DNA of 64,000 nucleotides from Streptomyces sp. NBC_01485 (GTDB taxonomy: Bacteria > Actinomycetota > Actinomycetes > Streptomycetales > Streptomycetaceae). Location: assembly GCF_036227125.1 (NCBI RefSeq), contig NZ_CP109435.1, positions 4,092,001-4,156,000 on the forward strand, written 5' to 3'. The first letter of the stretch is position 1. Every line of letters begins with the position of its first letter. Positions 1-7,871 of this stretch are shown piece by piece. The notes under the pieces were generated by a model that was given only the letters and a program-made list of their open reading frames with translations, did no database searches and had not been told where the DNA came from. Both the position numbers and the translations under genes were made by a program.

Positions 1-539
1 TCCTGCGCCGACGCCGATTCCGACCCTGATTCCGATGCCGACGCCGGTGACCTTGCCGCCGACGGCGGGGCGGGTGCCGGAGCGTGCCTGACCCGCTCCT
101 CGGCCCAGTGGGCCACGGCCCGCAGAAACTCCCACTGCTCCTCGCTCGGCTCCCCCTCGACCCCGCTGACCACCGTCATCGCGCCGATGGCACGTTCCCC
201 ACGAAAGAGGGGGACGGAGGCAAGCCCTTCACCGGGCAACGGCTCCGTGTTCGCCCCGGGCGCCTCAGGCGCCCCCCACACGCCACGCCCGTGACGCACG
301 GCCTGCGCGGGTACGGCCGTCCCGTCCTGGTCGACCATGTCCCAGGCCCGGGTCAGGGCGGGCGGCAGGCCCACCGACGCGACGAGGCGCAGGGCCGGCA
401 GCGGCCCGCGCAGATGGACGGCCCCGCCCAGACCGTCCAGCTCGGCCACCGCGTGCAGCAGCCCCAGCCGGAAGATCTCACTCTCCGTGATCCCCTGCTC
501 CGTACCCGCAAGAACACCCAGTCGCGCACCCGCGCCCAT
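1..539 (-). CDS. GAF-domain signalling protein, N-terminal part (runs off the left edge)
   Basis: The reading frame starts at an ATG at 539 and stays open to the edge, about 179 codons with strongly GC-biased third positions. The product begins MGAGARLGVLAG and has the flow of a GAF sensor domain over residues 15-150 (LHAVAELDGLGGAVHLRG, then LASVPLFRGERAIGAMTVV). It becomes Ala/Ser/Glu-rich at the visible end. In Streptomyces such GAF modules usually sit at the N terminus of SpoIIE/PP2C phosphatases or similar regulators, and the neighbouring RsbW-type ATPase fits that. The output domain is outside the window, so the activity is inferred. No strong ribosome site precedes the ATG, so the start is tentative. 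Confidence 0.6.
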   Translation of the reverse strand, partial: MGAGARLGVLAGTEQGITESEIFRLGLLHAVAELDGLGGAVHLRGPLPALRLVASVGLPPALTRAWDMVDQDGTAVPAQAVRHGRGVWGAPEAPGANTEPLPGEGLASVPLFRGERAIGAMTVVSGVEGEPSEEQWEFLRAVAHWAEERVRHAPAPAPPSAARSPASASESGSESASAQ

Positions 540-604
540 GTACTCAACGGTACAACTAGGACCCGTTTAGGGCCGTTCCATGCCATTCCGCTCCGCCCGC
601 TGTG

Positions 605-949
605 TCAGGCAGCGCGCTCCTCGAGCACCACCGTGTTACATCCGTCGGAGACGACGTGCAGGTCCACGGTGACATCCAGCGCCGCCGCCAGTCTGACCAG
701 CAGGTCCGCGGTGAGCGGCAGCATTCCGCCGAGCTCGACGGCCTCCACATCACCAGGGTCCATCCCGAGGCGCTCGCCCAGACCCGCCCGAGTCAGCCCG
801 AGGGTCACCCGGCGATCGTGCACCAGCTGCCCCAACGCGAGCGCCAGCCGAATCTGCTCCCGCTCGGCGACGACCTCCGGCGGCTCGACATGCCCCTCGA
901 CGACTCGCCGCTCCCGCGACAGCTTCCAGCGGGTGTGACTGTGACTCAC
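605..949 (-). CDS. small HTH (XRE-type) DNA-binding protein
   Basis: This 114-residue protein has an XRE-like helix-turn-helix around residues 35-90 (LGQLVHDRRVTLGLTRAGL, then GMDPGDVEAVELGG and PLTADLLVRLAAALDV). The C-terminal part reads like an HTH followed by a short beta tail. It starts with GTG, and that GTG overlaps the stop of the upstream ATPase gene in a GTGA arrangement, so the two are almost certainly cotranscribed and translationally coupled. A plausible job is a DNA-binding partner of the ATPase. The DNA target is unknown. Confidence 0.75.
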   Translation of the reverse strand: MSHSHTRWKLSRERRVVEGHVEPPEVVAEREQIRLALALGQLVHDRRVTLGLTRAGLGERLGMDPGDVEAVELGGMLPLTADLLVRLAAALDVTVDLHVVSDGCNTVVLEERAA

Positions 950-1470
950 AGGTCCTCCCGGAACTCACGTCCGTCGCGGAGGTAGCCGCAGGCTCCCGCG
1001 CGGGGCAGTACCGCCCACATGCGCGTGCCGCCGCCCGGTTCGCGGCCGCCGCCGATGCCCCAGTCCCCGCGGCAGGCCCGGACCACGTGGTCCAGCACAC
1101 CCAAGGACACGCGTCGGGACAGGTCGCAGACGGCGCCCAGGCGGGCGTGGGCGTGACGGGGGTGGCCGTCGTAGAGGGTGACGCGGAGGGCTTCTTCGCG
1201 GTAGCGGAGCGACACGTACACGGTGGCGGTGGAGGAGAACCGGCAGGCGCAGGCGGCCAGTTCGCTCACCACCTGCACGGTCGCGTCGGCCGCGTCGGCG
1301 AGGCCGTGCGCGTCCAGGATCGTCCGGGTCGCCGCCCGCGCGATGCCGGGACTTCGCGGAACGGCGGGCAGCGTGAAGCTGAAGGAGAGGGCCTCCGGCC
1401 TGGCGAGGACGAACGGGGCGTCGGCGGGGGCGAGGGTCGGCGACTGACACACCCCGGTGTCGAGATACAC
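946..1470 (-). CDS. RsbW-type ATP-binding (HATPase_c) regulatory protein
   Basis: This 174-residue protein carries a GHKL/HATPase fold of the anti-sigma/serine-kinase type: an N-box-like helix (DATVQVVSELAACACRFSS), then RVTLYDG and the glycine-rich GIGGGREPGGGTRMWAVLP. The canonical N-box Asn is not obvious (ELAACACRF where ELVTNAV is usual), so kinase activity is uncertain. The GTG at 1470 is chosen because AAGGGAG lies five bases upstream; a longer frame exists but lacks a ribosome site. It forms an overlapping operon with the HTH gene downstream and is divergent from the DUF5753 HTH gene at 1745. Confidence 0.75.
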   Translation of the reverse strand: MYLDTGVCQSPTLAPADAPFVLARPEALSFSFTLPAVPRSPGIARAATRTILDAHGLADAADATVQVVSELAACACRFSSTATVYVSLRYREEALRVTLYDGHPRHAHARLGAVCDLSRRVSLGVLDHVVRACRGDWGIGGGREPGGGTRMWAVLPRAGACGYLRDGREFREDL

Positions 1471-1651
1471 AGCAACTCCCTTGACTGGTACGGCTGGTAC
1501 GGAGGGAACCCACCCGGTGGCCTGTCTCCCCGACGCGGCTCGCCCCTCCCGGGGGAGGAGATGGCGGGCGGGCACGCGTGATGCGCTTCCAGGATGGTTG
1601 TTACGGCTCAGTGATTGAGCTGTTGCAGACTGTAGAGGAAAAGAGTGACAC

Positions 1652-1680
1652 AGTGCCACCGATTCGGCAGAACTGGCACT
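1652..1680. promoter_or_regulatory. inverted repeat AGTGCCA-N15-TGGCACT in a divergent promoter region
   Basis: Perfect 7-bp arms at 1652-1658 and 1674-1680 lie in the 274-bp gap between the ATPase/HTH operon (leftwards) and the DUF5753 regulator (rightwards, start 1745). A further GTGCCACC lies near 1720. The position suits an autoregulatory operator for the HTH protein; this is inference from position and symmetry. Confidence 0.4.
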
Positions 1681-1744
1681 TGTTCGATGGACCGATACGC
1701 CTCAAGAACGGCAGAATTACGGTGCCACCACCGGAGGAGTGAAC

Positions 1745-2596
1745 ATGCCACCAAGGGCCGCACCCAGCGAGCGCCAGAAGCGCTTGGGGGCAGAGCTGCG
1801 AAAGATGCGCCTCGCAGCCCGGGTGTCCACGGGGCACGCCGCAGGGCTACTCGGCATCGACCGGACGAAGATTTCCAACATCGAATCCGGAGTCCGGATC
1901 ATCACGGCCGAGCGCCTGCGCCTTCTCGCCCACAACTACTCCTGCACCGACCAGAATTACGTCGACGCGCTCGCCGCCATGGCCGAGGAGAAGGTGCGGG
2001 GCTGGTGGGAGGAGTACCGGGATACTCTGCCCGTCGGCATGCTGGACGTCGCCGAGTTGGAATGGCACGCAACACGGGTGCGGACCGTGCAGTTCGTGCA
2101 CGTACCGGCGCTGCTCCAGACCGAGGAGTACGCCCGAGGCATCTTCACCGCCATCATCCCGAAGTTGAGCCCGCTGCGGGTCGAGTTGGGAATCGCCCAT
2201 CGCATGGCCCGCCAGAAGGTCTTCGAACGACTCGCCCCCCTGCCCTACCTTGCCTACATCCACGAAGCAGCGCTGCGGATGCGTTTCGGCGGCACCAAGG
2301 CAACCCAAGAGCAACTGATGCACCTCGCGGAACGGTCTGAGCGGGACTGCATCGAGGTACGGATCATCCCCACCACCGTCAACGACTTCCCGGGCGCAGG
2401 GCACGCCATGCTGTACGCCGACGGCCCCGTACCCTCACTCGACACCGTTCAACTGGATTCCGCACACGGGCCGACATTCACCGACGCGGAAGCCCAACTC
2501 ACCAAGTACCGTGCCCATATGGACTGGATGGACGAAGCATCCCTGCCCCCGGCCGCCTCACGCGACCTCATGCTCACCATCGCCCGCGAACTCTGA
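1745..2596 (+). CDS. HTH regulator with C-terminal DUF5753 domain
   Basis: This 283-residue protein has an XRE HTH at residues 10-65 (RLGAELRKMRLAARVSTGHA, GIDRTKISNIESG) followed by the DUF5753 region, recognisable by FVHVPALLQTEEYARGI, IHEAALRMRFGG and the late NDFPGAGHAMLYADGP. This architecture belongs to the Streptomyces WhiJ-like family, which usually comes with a small DUF397 partner; two follow here. The ATG at 1745 is preferred over a GTG six bases earlier because GGAGG sits seven bases ahead of it. Probably a local autoregulator that responds to the DUF397 partner. Confidence 0.85.
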   Translation: MPPRAAPSERQKRLGAELRKMRLAARVSTGHAAGLLGIDRTKISNIESGVRIITAERLRLLAHNYSCTDQNYVDALAAMAEEKVRGWWEEYRDTLPVGMLDVAELEWHATRVRTVQFVHVPALLQTEEYARGIFTAIIPKLSPLRVELGIAHRMARQKVFERLAPLPYLAYIHEAALRMRFGGTKATQEQLMHLAERSERDCIEVRIIPTTVNDFPGAGHAMLYADGPVPSLDTVQLDSAHGPTFTDAEAQLTKYRAHMDWMDEASLPPAASRDLMLTIAREL

Positions 2597-2609
2597 GGAA
2601 CCCGCCACG

Positions 2610-2801
2610 ATGACCGACATCACCTGGGAAGACCCCTTCTGCGGCGAAGGCAACAACTGCTTCCGCCTCGGCACCGACCCCTCCGGCAACGCCTACATCG
2701 CCGTCGCCGGGCAGGAGGACACCCCCCTCACCGACACCCACGACGCCCTCCGCGCCCTCATCCTCGAAATCAAGGCGGGCAAGGCCGACCACCTCCTGTA
2801 G
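2610..2801 (+). CDS. small acidic DUF397-like protein (divergent)
   Basis: This 63-residue acidic protein begins MTDITWEDPFCGEGNN. The pattern W...CGEGNNCFRLG...AVAGQED...LRALILEIKAGKADHL aligns with DUF397 members, which have a Trp, a Gly-rich loop, a Cys-Val-Glu core and end in a K-A-G-x-x-D-H-L helix, but it lacks the usual VRDSK core. It starts 13 bases after the DUF5753 gene, with GAGGA upstream. DUF397 proteins usually act as partners of the adjacent HTH protein, which is the likely role here. Confidence 0.65.
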   Translation: MTDITWEDPFCGEGNNCFRLGTDPSGNAYIAVAGQEDTPLTDTHDALRALILEIKAGKADHLL

Positions 2802-2987
2802 CGAGCCCGCCGAGTTGTCGGTCCAGGAGCGCATGACGCCCTCACTCCGGAAAGCCGGAGAGTGCCAGGAGGAGTTCGGCGATGCCCGAGGAATCGGTCT
2901 CGCGTACGGTGTCCGCCGTCGGCCCGGGGACCGGCTTCGGCCGCTGCGTGCCAGTGCTGTTTCCCCACCACTGCCAGGAGGGACCCC

Positions 2988-3266
2988 ATGCCGCTCCCAC
3001 TCACGGGCTGGCACAAGAGCAGGTACAGCACCGACTTCGAAGACGCGTGCGTGGAAGCCTGCGCAGACGGCCCGGGCCGCGGTGTGCACATCCGCGACTC
3101 CAAGGACCGCGGCCTTCGCCCGCTCACCGTCTCCAGCTCGGCATGGCGCGCATTCCTCGGATCGGGACGCTTCACAACTCCGGGAAATCGCACGCTTCGT
3201 GCTCGCGGACATGAGGGACTGATGAGGGACTACAGAAGCGAATCAGGACTCAGGCCGTCGGCCTGA
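2988..3266 (+). CDS. DUF397 protein, probably frameshifted near its 3' end
   Basis: The first 55 residues are a standard DUF397 domain: TGWHKSRYSTDFEDACVEA, then VHIRDSKDRG and SSSAWRAFL. CAGGAGG lies upstream of the ATG. After AWRAFLGSG the frame loses GC bias at third positions, whereas the +1 frame becomes coding-like (LREIARFVLADMRD, stop at 3220-3222), a sensible DUF397 C-terminal helix. The frame as annotated also runs 17 bp into the convergent DUF35 gene. A one-base indel near 3165-3180 would restore a roughly 78-residue product. It could be a genuine mutation or a sequencing error. Confidence 0.6.
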   Translation: MPLPLTGWHKSRYSTDFEDACVEACADGPGRGVHIRDSKDRGLRPLTVSSSAWRAFLGSGRFTTPGNRTLRARGHEGLMRDYRSESGLRPSA

Positions 3267-3651
3267 ACACCGGCACGCCCTCCCGGAACGCGACCTCCAA
3301 CTCCAGCCCCGCCCGCAGCCCCTGCCCTACGGCCTCCCCCTCCCCCACCACCTCCGTGGACATGCGCGGCCCCTCCGCCAGATCGACCACCGCCGCGACG
3401 TACGGCGTCCGGTGCCCGAAGGGCGGCAGGTCGTTGCGGTGGACGACGGACCAGGTGTAGAGGGTGGCCCGGCCGCTCGCGTCCTCCCAGGTCACGTCCT
3501 CGCTCCAGCAGCGCGGACAGAACTCCCGGGGGTAGTGGTGGACCCGCCCGCACGCCCCGCAGCGCCGGATCAGCAGCCGCCCCTCGGCTGCCGCGTCCCA
3601 GTACGTACGGGTGAAGGCGTCGACCTCGGGAACGTCGAAACGAGCGTCCAT
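3250..3651 (-). CDS. Zn-ribbon/OB-fold (DUF35) acyl-CoA-associated protein
   Basis: This 133-residue protein has an N-terminal helix (DVPEVDAFTRTYWDAAAEGR), a rubredoxin-like Zn ribbon with CGAC and CPRC pairs at about residues 31-34 and 46-49, and then an OB fold (ATLYTWSVVHRNDLPPFG, YVAAVVDLAEGPRM). DUF35 proteins partner thiolases or hydratase/aldolase enzymes of CoA-linked degradation, as in steroid side-chain cleavage. No thiolase is adjacent, so its partner is elsewhere. A perfect TCTGACG-N3-CGTCAGA palindrome begins four bases upstream of the ATG, linking it to the other catabolic genes of the window. Confidence 0.85.
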   Translation of the reverse strand: MDARFDVPEVDAFTRTYWDAAAEGRLLIRRCGACGRVHHYPREFCPRCWSEDVTWEDASGRATLYTWSVVHRNDLPPFGHRTPYVAAVVDLAEGPRMSTEVVGEGEAVGQGLRAGLELEVAFREGVPVFRPTA

Positions 3652-3654
3652 GAA

Positions 3655-3671
3655 TCTGACGATACGTCAGA
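3655..3671. promoter_or_regulatory. TetR-type operator, perfect palindrome TCTGACG-ATA-CGTCAGA
   Basis: Seven-base arms are perfectly symmetric around ATA. The site ends four bases before the DUF35 start codon, where a bound repressor would cover the transcription start. Related sites are at 7782-7828, 11086-11100, 26376-26392, 32353-32369 and 32442-32480. TetR-family operators commonly have this size and symmetry; the regulator itself is not in the window. Confidence 0.65.
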
Positions 3672-3732
3672 CGATCGAGGTCGGGAAGGGCACAGGAAGG
3701 GCCCGGACACCGTCGGCGCATCCACGGGCCGC

Positions 3733-3787
3733 CGGGTCCCAGTTCCACAAACGTGACACCCCCGGCAGGAAGTGTCACATTCGCGGC
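3733..3787. repeat. dispersed GTGACAC palindromic element, copy 1
   Basis: The segment reads CCCAGTTCCACAAACGTGAC followed by an imperfectly paired half ending AAGTGTCACATTCG. It aligns along its length with the copies at 7572-7651 and 16387-16427. The inner arms are less perfect than in the other copies. Function unknown. Confidence 0.6.
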
Positions 3788-4032
3788 CGACAGCACCCGG
3801 GCCCCCGGCACGGACTCACCATGGCCCGGATCGCCCAGGCGGGATTCGCCGACAGCATCAGGGCCCAGGAAGGGGCCGGGCGAGGGCCCGGGAAGACCGC
3901 ACCCTTGCCACCTCCCCCGTCCGACCACAACCAAGCGGCCTACGTCACAAGCTCCCCCCATCCCTCCCCCACACGTGATCGATCCGCAACCAATTCCCCT
4001 CTTGACCGAGACCCATCAACCGCCCGCGTAAT

Positions 4033-4045
4033 TAGGCTCGCGCTC
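4033..4045 (+). promoter_or_regulatory. probable -10 box of a leaderless promoter (FMO gene)
   Basis: TAGGCT at 4033-4038 fits the actinomycete TANNNT -10 pattern and lies seven bases before the ATG at 4046. There is no ribosome site, so the transcript probably starts at the A of the ATG. No convincing -35 at the right distance was seen. Confidence 0.5.
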
Positions 4046-5272
4046 ATGGAAGACTCCGCACCGCGCCCGGCCCCCCAGGCGATCACCACCGCGAACCCCG
4101 CCGACCGCCCCGTCTACGTCATCGGCGGCGGCCCCGGCGGACTCGCCGCCGCGTACGCGCTGCGTGCTCAGGGCGTACGCGCCGTCGTCGTGGAGAAGGG
4201 CGACGGGGTCGGCGCGTCCTGGCGGCGTCACTACGACCGGCTGCATCTGCACACCACCCGCCGCCTCTCCGCCCTGCCGGGGCTGAAGATGCCGCGCAGG
4301 TTCGGGCGGTGGGTGGGCCGCGACGACGTGGTGCGGTACCTGGAGAAGTACGCCGAGGTGCACGAGCTGGAGATCGTCACCGGCGTCGAGGTCACGCGGG
4401 TCGAGCGCACCCCGGACGGCGCCGGCTGGCTGCTGCGCGCCACCGGCGGGCGCGAGCTGGTCGGCTCGGCGGTCGTCGTCGCCACCGGCTACAACCACAC
4501 CCCGCACCTGCCCGACTGGCCCGGCCGCGAGACGTTCACCGGTGACCTCACGCACGCGTCCGGCTACCGCAGCGGCAGGGACTACGCCGGCCGGGACGTC
4601 CTCGTCGTCGGCGTCGGCAACACCGGCGCCGAGATCGCCGTCGACCTGGTGGAGAGCGGTGCGGCGCGGGTACGGCTGTCCGTGCGCACCGCCCCGCACA
4701 TCGTGCGCCGCTCGACGGCCGGCTGGGCCGCGCAGTACACCGCCGTCCTCGTACGACGGCTGCCGGTGCGCCTCGTCGACCGGCTCGCGCGGCCGATGGC
4801 CAGGCTCAGCGTGCCGGACCTGGCGGCGCACGGCCTGCCCCGCCCCGACACCGGCCTCTACTCCCGCGTCAAGGACGGCGCCATCCCGGTACAGGACGTC
4901 GGCCTGATCGACGCCGTCCGCAAGGGCGAGGTGGAGATCGTGGCCGCCGTGGAGGGATTCACGGAGAGTCCCGAAGACAGCGTCGCGGACGGGGTCGAGA
5001 ACGGCGCCACGGTCGTACTCGCCGACGGCACCCGGATCTCGCCGGACGCCGTCGTCGCCGCCACCGGATACGTCCGCGCGCTGGAGGGCCTGGTCGGTCA
5101 CCTCGGCGTGCTCGACGACCGCGGCAGACCCGTGGCGCACGGCGCCCACCCCCCGAAGGACACCCCCGGCCTGTACTTCACCGGCTTCACCACCCCCATC
5201 AGCGGCACGCTCCGCGAGCTGGCGATCGACGCGGAGCGGATCGCGAAGGCCGTACGCCGCCAACTCCGTTAG
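4046..5272 (+). CDS. flavin-containing monooxygenase (FMO/BVMO family)
   Basis: This 408-residue flavoprotein has an FAD-binding GGGPGG motif near residue 28, the FMO-type fingerprint FTGDLTHASGY (FxGxxxHxxx plus aromatic) near residue 165, and an NADPH-binding GVGNTGAE motif near 190. Family members use NADPH and O2 to oxygenate a nucleophilic heteroatom or a ketone. The substrate is not evident; the actinobacterial group is generally annotated as FMO or indole-pyruvate (YUCCA-like) monooxygenase. A monocistronic leaderless promoter is likely. Length and motif set are complete. Confidence 0.85.
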   Translation: MEDSAPRPAPQAITTANPADRPVYVIGGGPGGLAAAYALRAQGVRAVVVEKGDGVGASWRRHYDRLHLHTTRRLSALPGLKMPRRFGRWVGRDDVVRYLEKYAEVHELEIVTGVEVTRVERTPDGAGWLLRATGGRELVGSAVVVATGYNHTPHLPDWPGRETFTGDLTHASGYRSGRDYAGRDVLVVGVGNTGAEIAVDLVESGAARVRLSVRTAPHIVRRSTAGWAAQYTAVLVRRLPVRLVDRLARPMARLSVPDLAAHGLPRPDTGLYSRVKDGAIPVQDVGLIDAVRKGEVEIVAAVEGFTESPEDSVADGVENGATVVLADGTRISPDAVVAATGYVRALEGLVGHLGVLDDRGRPVAHGAHPPKDTPGLYFTGFTTPISGTLRELAIDAERIAKAVRRQLR

Positions 5273-5458
5273 ATGTGGCTCTCCCTCAGGGACCGCCCTC
5301 AGGGACCGGCTGAGCCGGGAGCTGAACTGCTCTCGGCTGCCGCACGCAGTTCGTCCACTCCGGCGCTGTCCGTGGCCTTGACGGACCCCGAGAGGCGATA
5401 GGTGTGACGTCCGTGGCCCTGCGGCGAGGCCGCCCGGAACCTTGCTAGTGTGCGAGAC

Positions 5459-5749
5459 GTGACAGCCGATGAACGTGAAGTACCGGGCGTGGACAGCGAG
5501 TTGGGGGCATCGCCCGAGCACTGGTGGTCGGGGATCGGCGGTCCCGTCGGCGGTGGTCTGCTGGTTCTCGCGGGCATCGGACTCCTGCTGTGGGCGTTTC
5601 TGGGCCGGTCGGGCTCGGACGTCCCGTTGATCTACCAGGCCTCGAAGATCGTGGCGGTCGGCCTGGTGGTCGCCGGCACCACGCTGGCCGCCCGCCGACG
5701 CGCCTCCGCACGGCGTCCCGACGCGGAGACGGAGTCCGCGGCTCCGTAA
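5459..5749 (+). CDS. small two-helix membrane protein, unknown function
   Basis: This 96-residue protein has two predicted membrane segments (GGPVGGGLLVLAGIGLLLWA and KIVAVGLVVAGTTLAA) joined by a short loop with SDVPLIYQAS, and a basic then acidic C terminus. I do not recognise the family. The GTG at 5459 is chosen because TAGTGT, a TANNNT-type -10, ends seven bases upstream, which suggests a leaderless mRNA; a GTG nine bases earlier would lie inside that promoter. Confidence 0.65.
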   Translation: MTADEREVPGVDSELGASPEHWWSGIGGPVGGGLLVLAGIGLLLWAFLGRSGSDVPLIYQASKIVAVGLVVAGTTLAARRRASARRPDAETESAAP

Positions 5750-5915
5750 GGCCGGAAGCCTGCAACTCCCTTTGCACTTCCCTCAGTTACCCGTGTGCCA
5801 GATGTGACGAGAGCGTTGCCCCACACCCTCGCGCGGACCCAGAATGTGAGCCCTGTTCACCTTTTAGGTCCGGCTCCACCCACCTCTCGCACTCGAAGCT
5901 CGTCGGAGGACGCAC

Positions 5916-7439
5916 GTGGCACGTGAAAGACAGTTCGCTCCCGGCATGTCCCGCCGCTCCCTGCTCGGCCGCACCGCAGCCGTGGCCGCCGGTGCCACCG
6001 CCCTGACGGCGACCGCCACGGCCTCCGCGACCGCGGCCACCACGGCGACCGCGGCCACCACCCGGGACGTCGACGTCGCGATCGTCGGCGGCGGACTCGC
6101 CGGCCTCACCGCCGCCCGCGACCTGGTCGCCGCCGGGAAGACGGTCGTCGTCCTGGAGGCCCGCGACCGTGTGGGCGGCCGGGTCGTCAACCTCGCCCTC
6201 CCGGGCGGCGGGGTCACCGAGGGCGGCGGCGAGTTCATCGGCCCCACCCAGGACCGCGTCAAGGCGCTCGCCGACTCCCTCGGCGTCGCCACCTTCGCCA
6301 CCTACAACACCGGCAAGAACCTGCTCTACAAGGACGGCAAGAAGACCCCGTACGCCACCGACGGCGTCCTCGGCTCGGTCCCGCCGATCGACGTGGCCGG
6401 GCTCGCCAACGCCGCGATCGTGCAGGCGACGCTGGACGACATGGCCAAGCAGGTGCCGGTCGACGCGCCCTGGACCGCCGCCAAGGCCGACGAGTGGGAC
6501 CGCCAGACCTTCGAGAGCTGGCTGCGCGCCAACGCCGTCGTCCCGTCGGCGAAGTTCCTCATGGACGTGGCCTGCACCTCGATCTTCTCGGCCGAACCCC
6601 GGGAACTCTCCCTCCTGTTCGTCCTCTTCTACATCGCCGCCGCCGGCAACGAGTCGACCCCCGGCACCCTGGAACGCCTCACCGAGACCGCGAACGGCGC
6701 CCAGGAACAACGCTTCGTCGGCGGCTCCCAGCAGGTCCCGATCAAGCTCGCCGCCACCCTCGGCGACCGGGTGGTCCTCAACGCCCCGGTGCGTACGATC
6801 ACCCGCTCCGCCGGCACGTACGTCGTCACGGCCGACGGCGTCACCGTCACCGCCAAGCGGGTCGTCGTCGCCGTACCCCCGCCGCTCGCCGCCCGCATCA
6901 CGTACGCCCCCCTCCTGCCCGCCGCCCGCGACCAGCTCACCCAGCGGCTGCCGATGGCCTCGGTCGGCAAGGCGATCGCGATCTACGACACCCCCTTCTG
7001 GCGTGCCGCCGGACTCAACGGCCAGGTCGTCAGCGACACCGGAGTGGTCAGCTCCACCTTCGACAACTCCCCGCCCGACGCCTCCTACGGCGCCCTGATG
7101 GGCTTCATCGAGGCCGACGAGGCGCGGGAGTGGGACGCGGCGAGCGAGGCCGAGGTCAAGGCGGCCGTACTGAAGGACTACGTGACGTACTTCGGCGAGA
7201 AGGCCGCCGCCCCCACGGCCTTCGTCCTGCAACGCTGGAACAACGAGGCCTACACGCGCGGCGGCCCCGTCTCCATCGCCGCCCCCGGCGTCCTGACCCA
7301 GTACGGCCCGTCCCTGCGCGAACCCGTCGGCGGCATCCACTGGGCCGGCACGGAGACCTCCACCCACTGGATGGGCTTCATGGACGGAGCCGTCCGCTCG
7401 GGCGAGCGGGTGGCGAAGGAGGTACTGGCGGCGCTGTAG
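5916..7439 (+). CDS. Tat-exported flavin monoamine oxidase
   Basis: This 507-residue protein begins with a twin-arginine signal (MSRRSLLGRTAAVAAG and an Ala/Thr-rich stretch to about residue 48), so it is exported folded. It then has the FAD motif IVGGGLAGLTAARDL, VLEARDRVGGR, and the family's C-terminal GGIHWAGTETSTHW and GFMDGAVRSGERVA. It should oxidise a primary amine to aldehyde, ammonia and H2O2; putrescine or another polyamine or aromatic amine is possible. The GTG start has GGAGG eight bases upstream. No cotranscribed partner is visible. Confidence 0.9.
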   Translation: MARERQFAPGMSRRSLLGRTAAVAAGATALTATATASATAATTATAATTRDVDVAIVGGGLAGLTAARDLVAAGKTVVVLEARDRVGGRVVNLALPGGGVTEGGGEFIGPTQDRVKALADSLGVATFATYNTGKNLLYKDGKKTPYATDGVLGSVPPIDVAGLANAAIVQATLDDMAKQVPVDAPWTAAKADEWDRQTFESWLRANAVVPSAKFLMDVACTSIFSAEPRELSLLFVLFYIAAAGNESTPGTLERLTETANGAQEQRFVGGSQQVPIKLAATLGDRVVLNAPVRTITRSAGTYVVTADGVTVTAKRVVVAVPPPLAARITYAPLLPAARDQLTQRLPMASVGKAIAIYDTPFWRAAGLNGQVVSDTGVVSSTFDNSPPDASYGALMGFIEADEAREWDAASEAEVKAAVLKDYVTYFGEKAAAPTAFVLQRWNNEAYTRGGPVSIAAPGVLTQYGPSLREPVGGIHWAGTETSTHWMGFMDGAVRSGERVAKEVLAAL

Positions 7440-7571
7440 GCCCGTGCGAAGGCCGCGCGAAGGGCCGTCGCCGCCGGTCAGCCCCCGGATGGCTCCGCCG
7501 GTCAGCCCCCGGCGGGCTCCGGGGCCTGTCCCGGTCTCGGGCAGGTCCCGGCCGTCCCAGTGACGTCCCCT

Positions 7572-7651
7572 CCCCCCCTGGGTACCAGTTCTGAAAAGGT
7601 GACACTTCGTACCGGGAGTGTCACCTTCGTGGAACTGGTACCCAGGGGGGG
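7572..7651. repeat. large nested palindrome (dispersed GTGACAC element, copy 2)
   Basis: Outer arms 7572-7591 and 7632-7651 are 20-bp perfect complements built around CTGGGTACCAGTTC. Inner arms AAGGTGACACT (7596-7606) and AGTGTCACCTT (7617-7627) are also perfect. The whole could fold into one long hairpin or cruciform. It lies just after the amine oxidase gene, so it could terminate transcription; the dispersed copies suggest a repeat family. Confidence 0.75.
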
Positions 7652-7781
7652 GACCCGGCCGCCGGGCACCCAGGGGACTCGCCGCCGCGTACCCAGGGGG
7701 ACCCGCCCGCCCGCCCGGGGGTAGCCGGACGCCCTCGGATTCGCCCACGGCCCATCCACTCCATCCTTCTGCTGCACACCC

Positions 7782-7828
7782 ATTCCTGACACACCGTCAG
7801 GAATGTAACCTGACAGAGCGTCAGTTAC
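7782..7828. promoter_or_regulatory. two tandem TetR-type operators upstream of acyl-CoA synthetase
   Basis: The first site is ATTCCTGAC-N5-GTCAGGAAT (7782-7804) with perfect 9-bp arms. The second has a CTGAC-AGAGC-GTCAG core (7810-7824) flanked by GTAAC/TTAC. The pair ends about 45 bp before the ATG at 7872. Both share the CTGAC...GTCAG core with the other operators in the window. Confidence 0.65.
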
Positions 7829-7871
7829 TTGGTGGTCACACAAGGACGTCACACAGGAGCGGGGCGGACCG

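Larger units (their letters stand above)
3652..4045. other. 394-bp intergenic region between DUF35 and FMO genes
   Basis: It holds the operator at 3655-3671, one copy of a dispersed GTGACAC palindrome (about 3733-3787) and the probable leaderless promoter of the FMO gene. I see no gene in the rest, which is C-rich and noncoding in appearance. Confidence 0.6.
7440..7871. other. 432-bp intergenic region rich in inverted repeats
   Basis: It contains an imperfect 23-bp direct repeat (near 7472-7525, GCCGGTCAGCCCCCGG core), the large palindrome at 7572-7651 and two tandem TetR-type operators at 7782-7828. No gene is supported. Confidence 0.6.

Noticed and set aside
3611..4045. N-terminal extension of the FMO by 145 residues
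   Set aside because: The segment runs through the operator and palindrome region, is Pro/Thr-rich without a domain, and the -10 box and FAD motif place the start at 4046.
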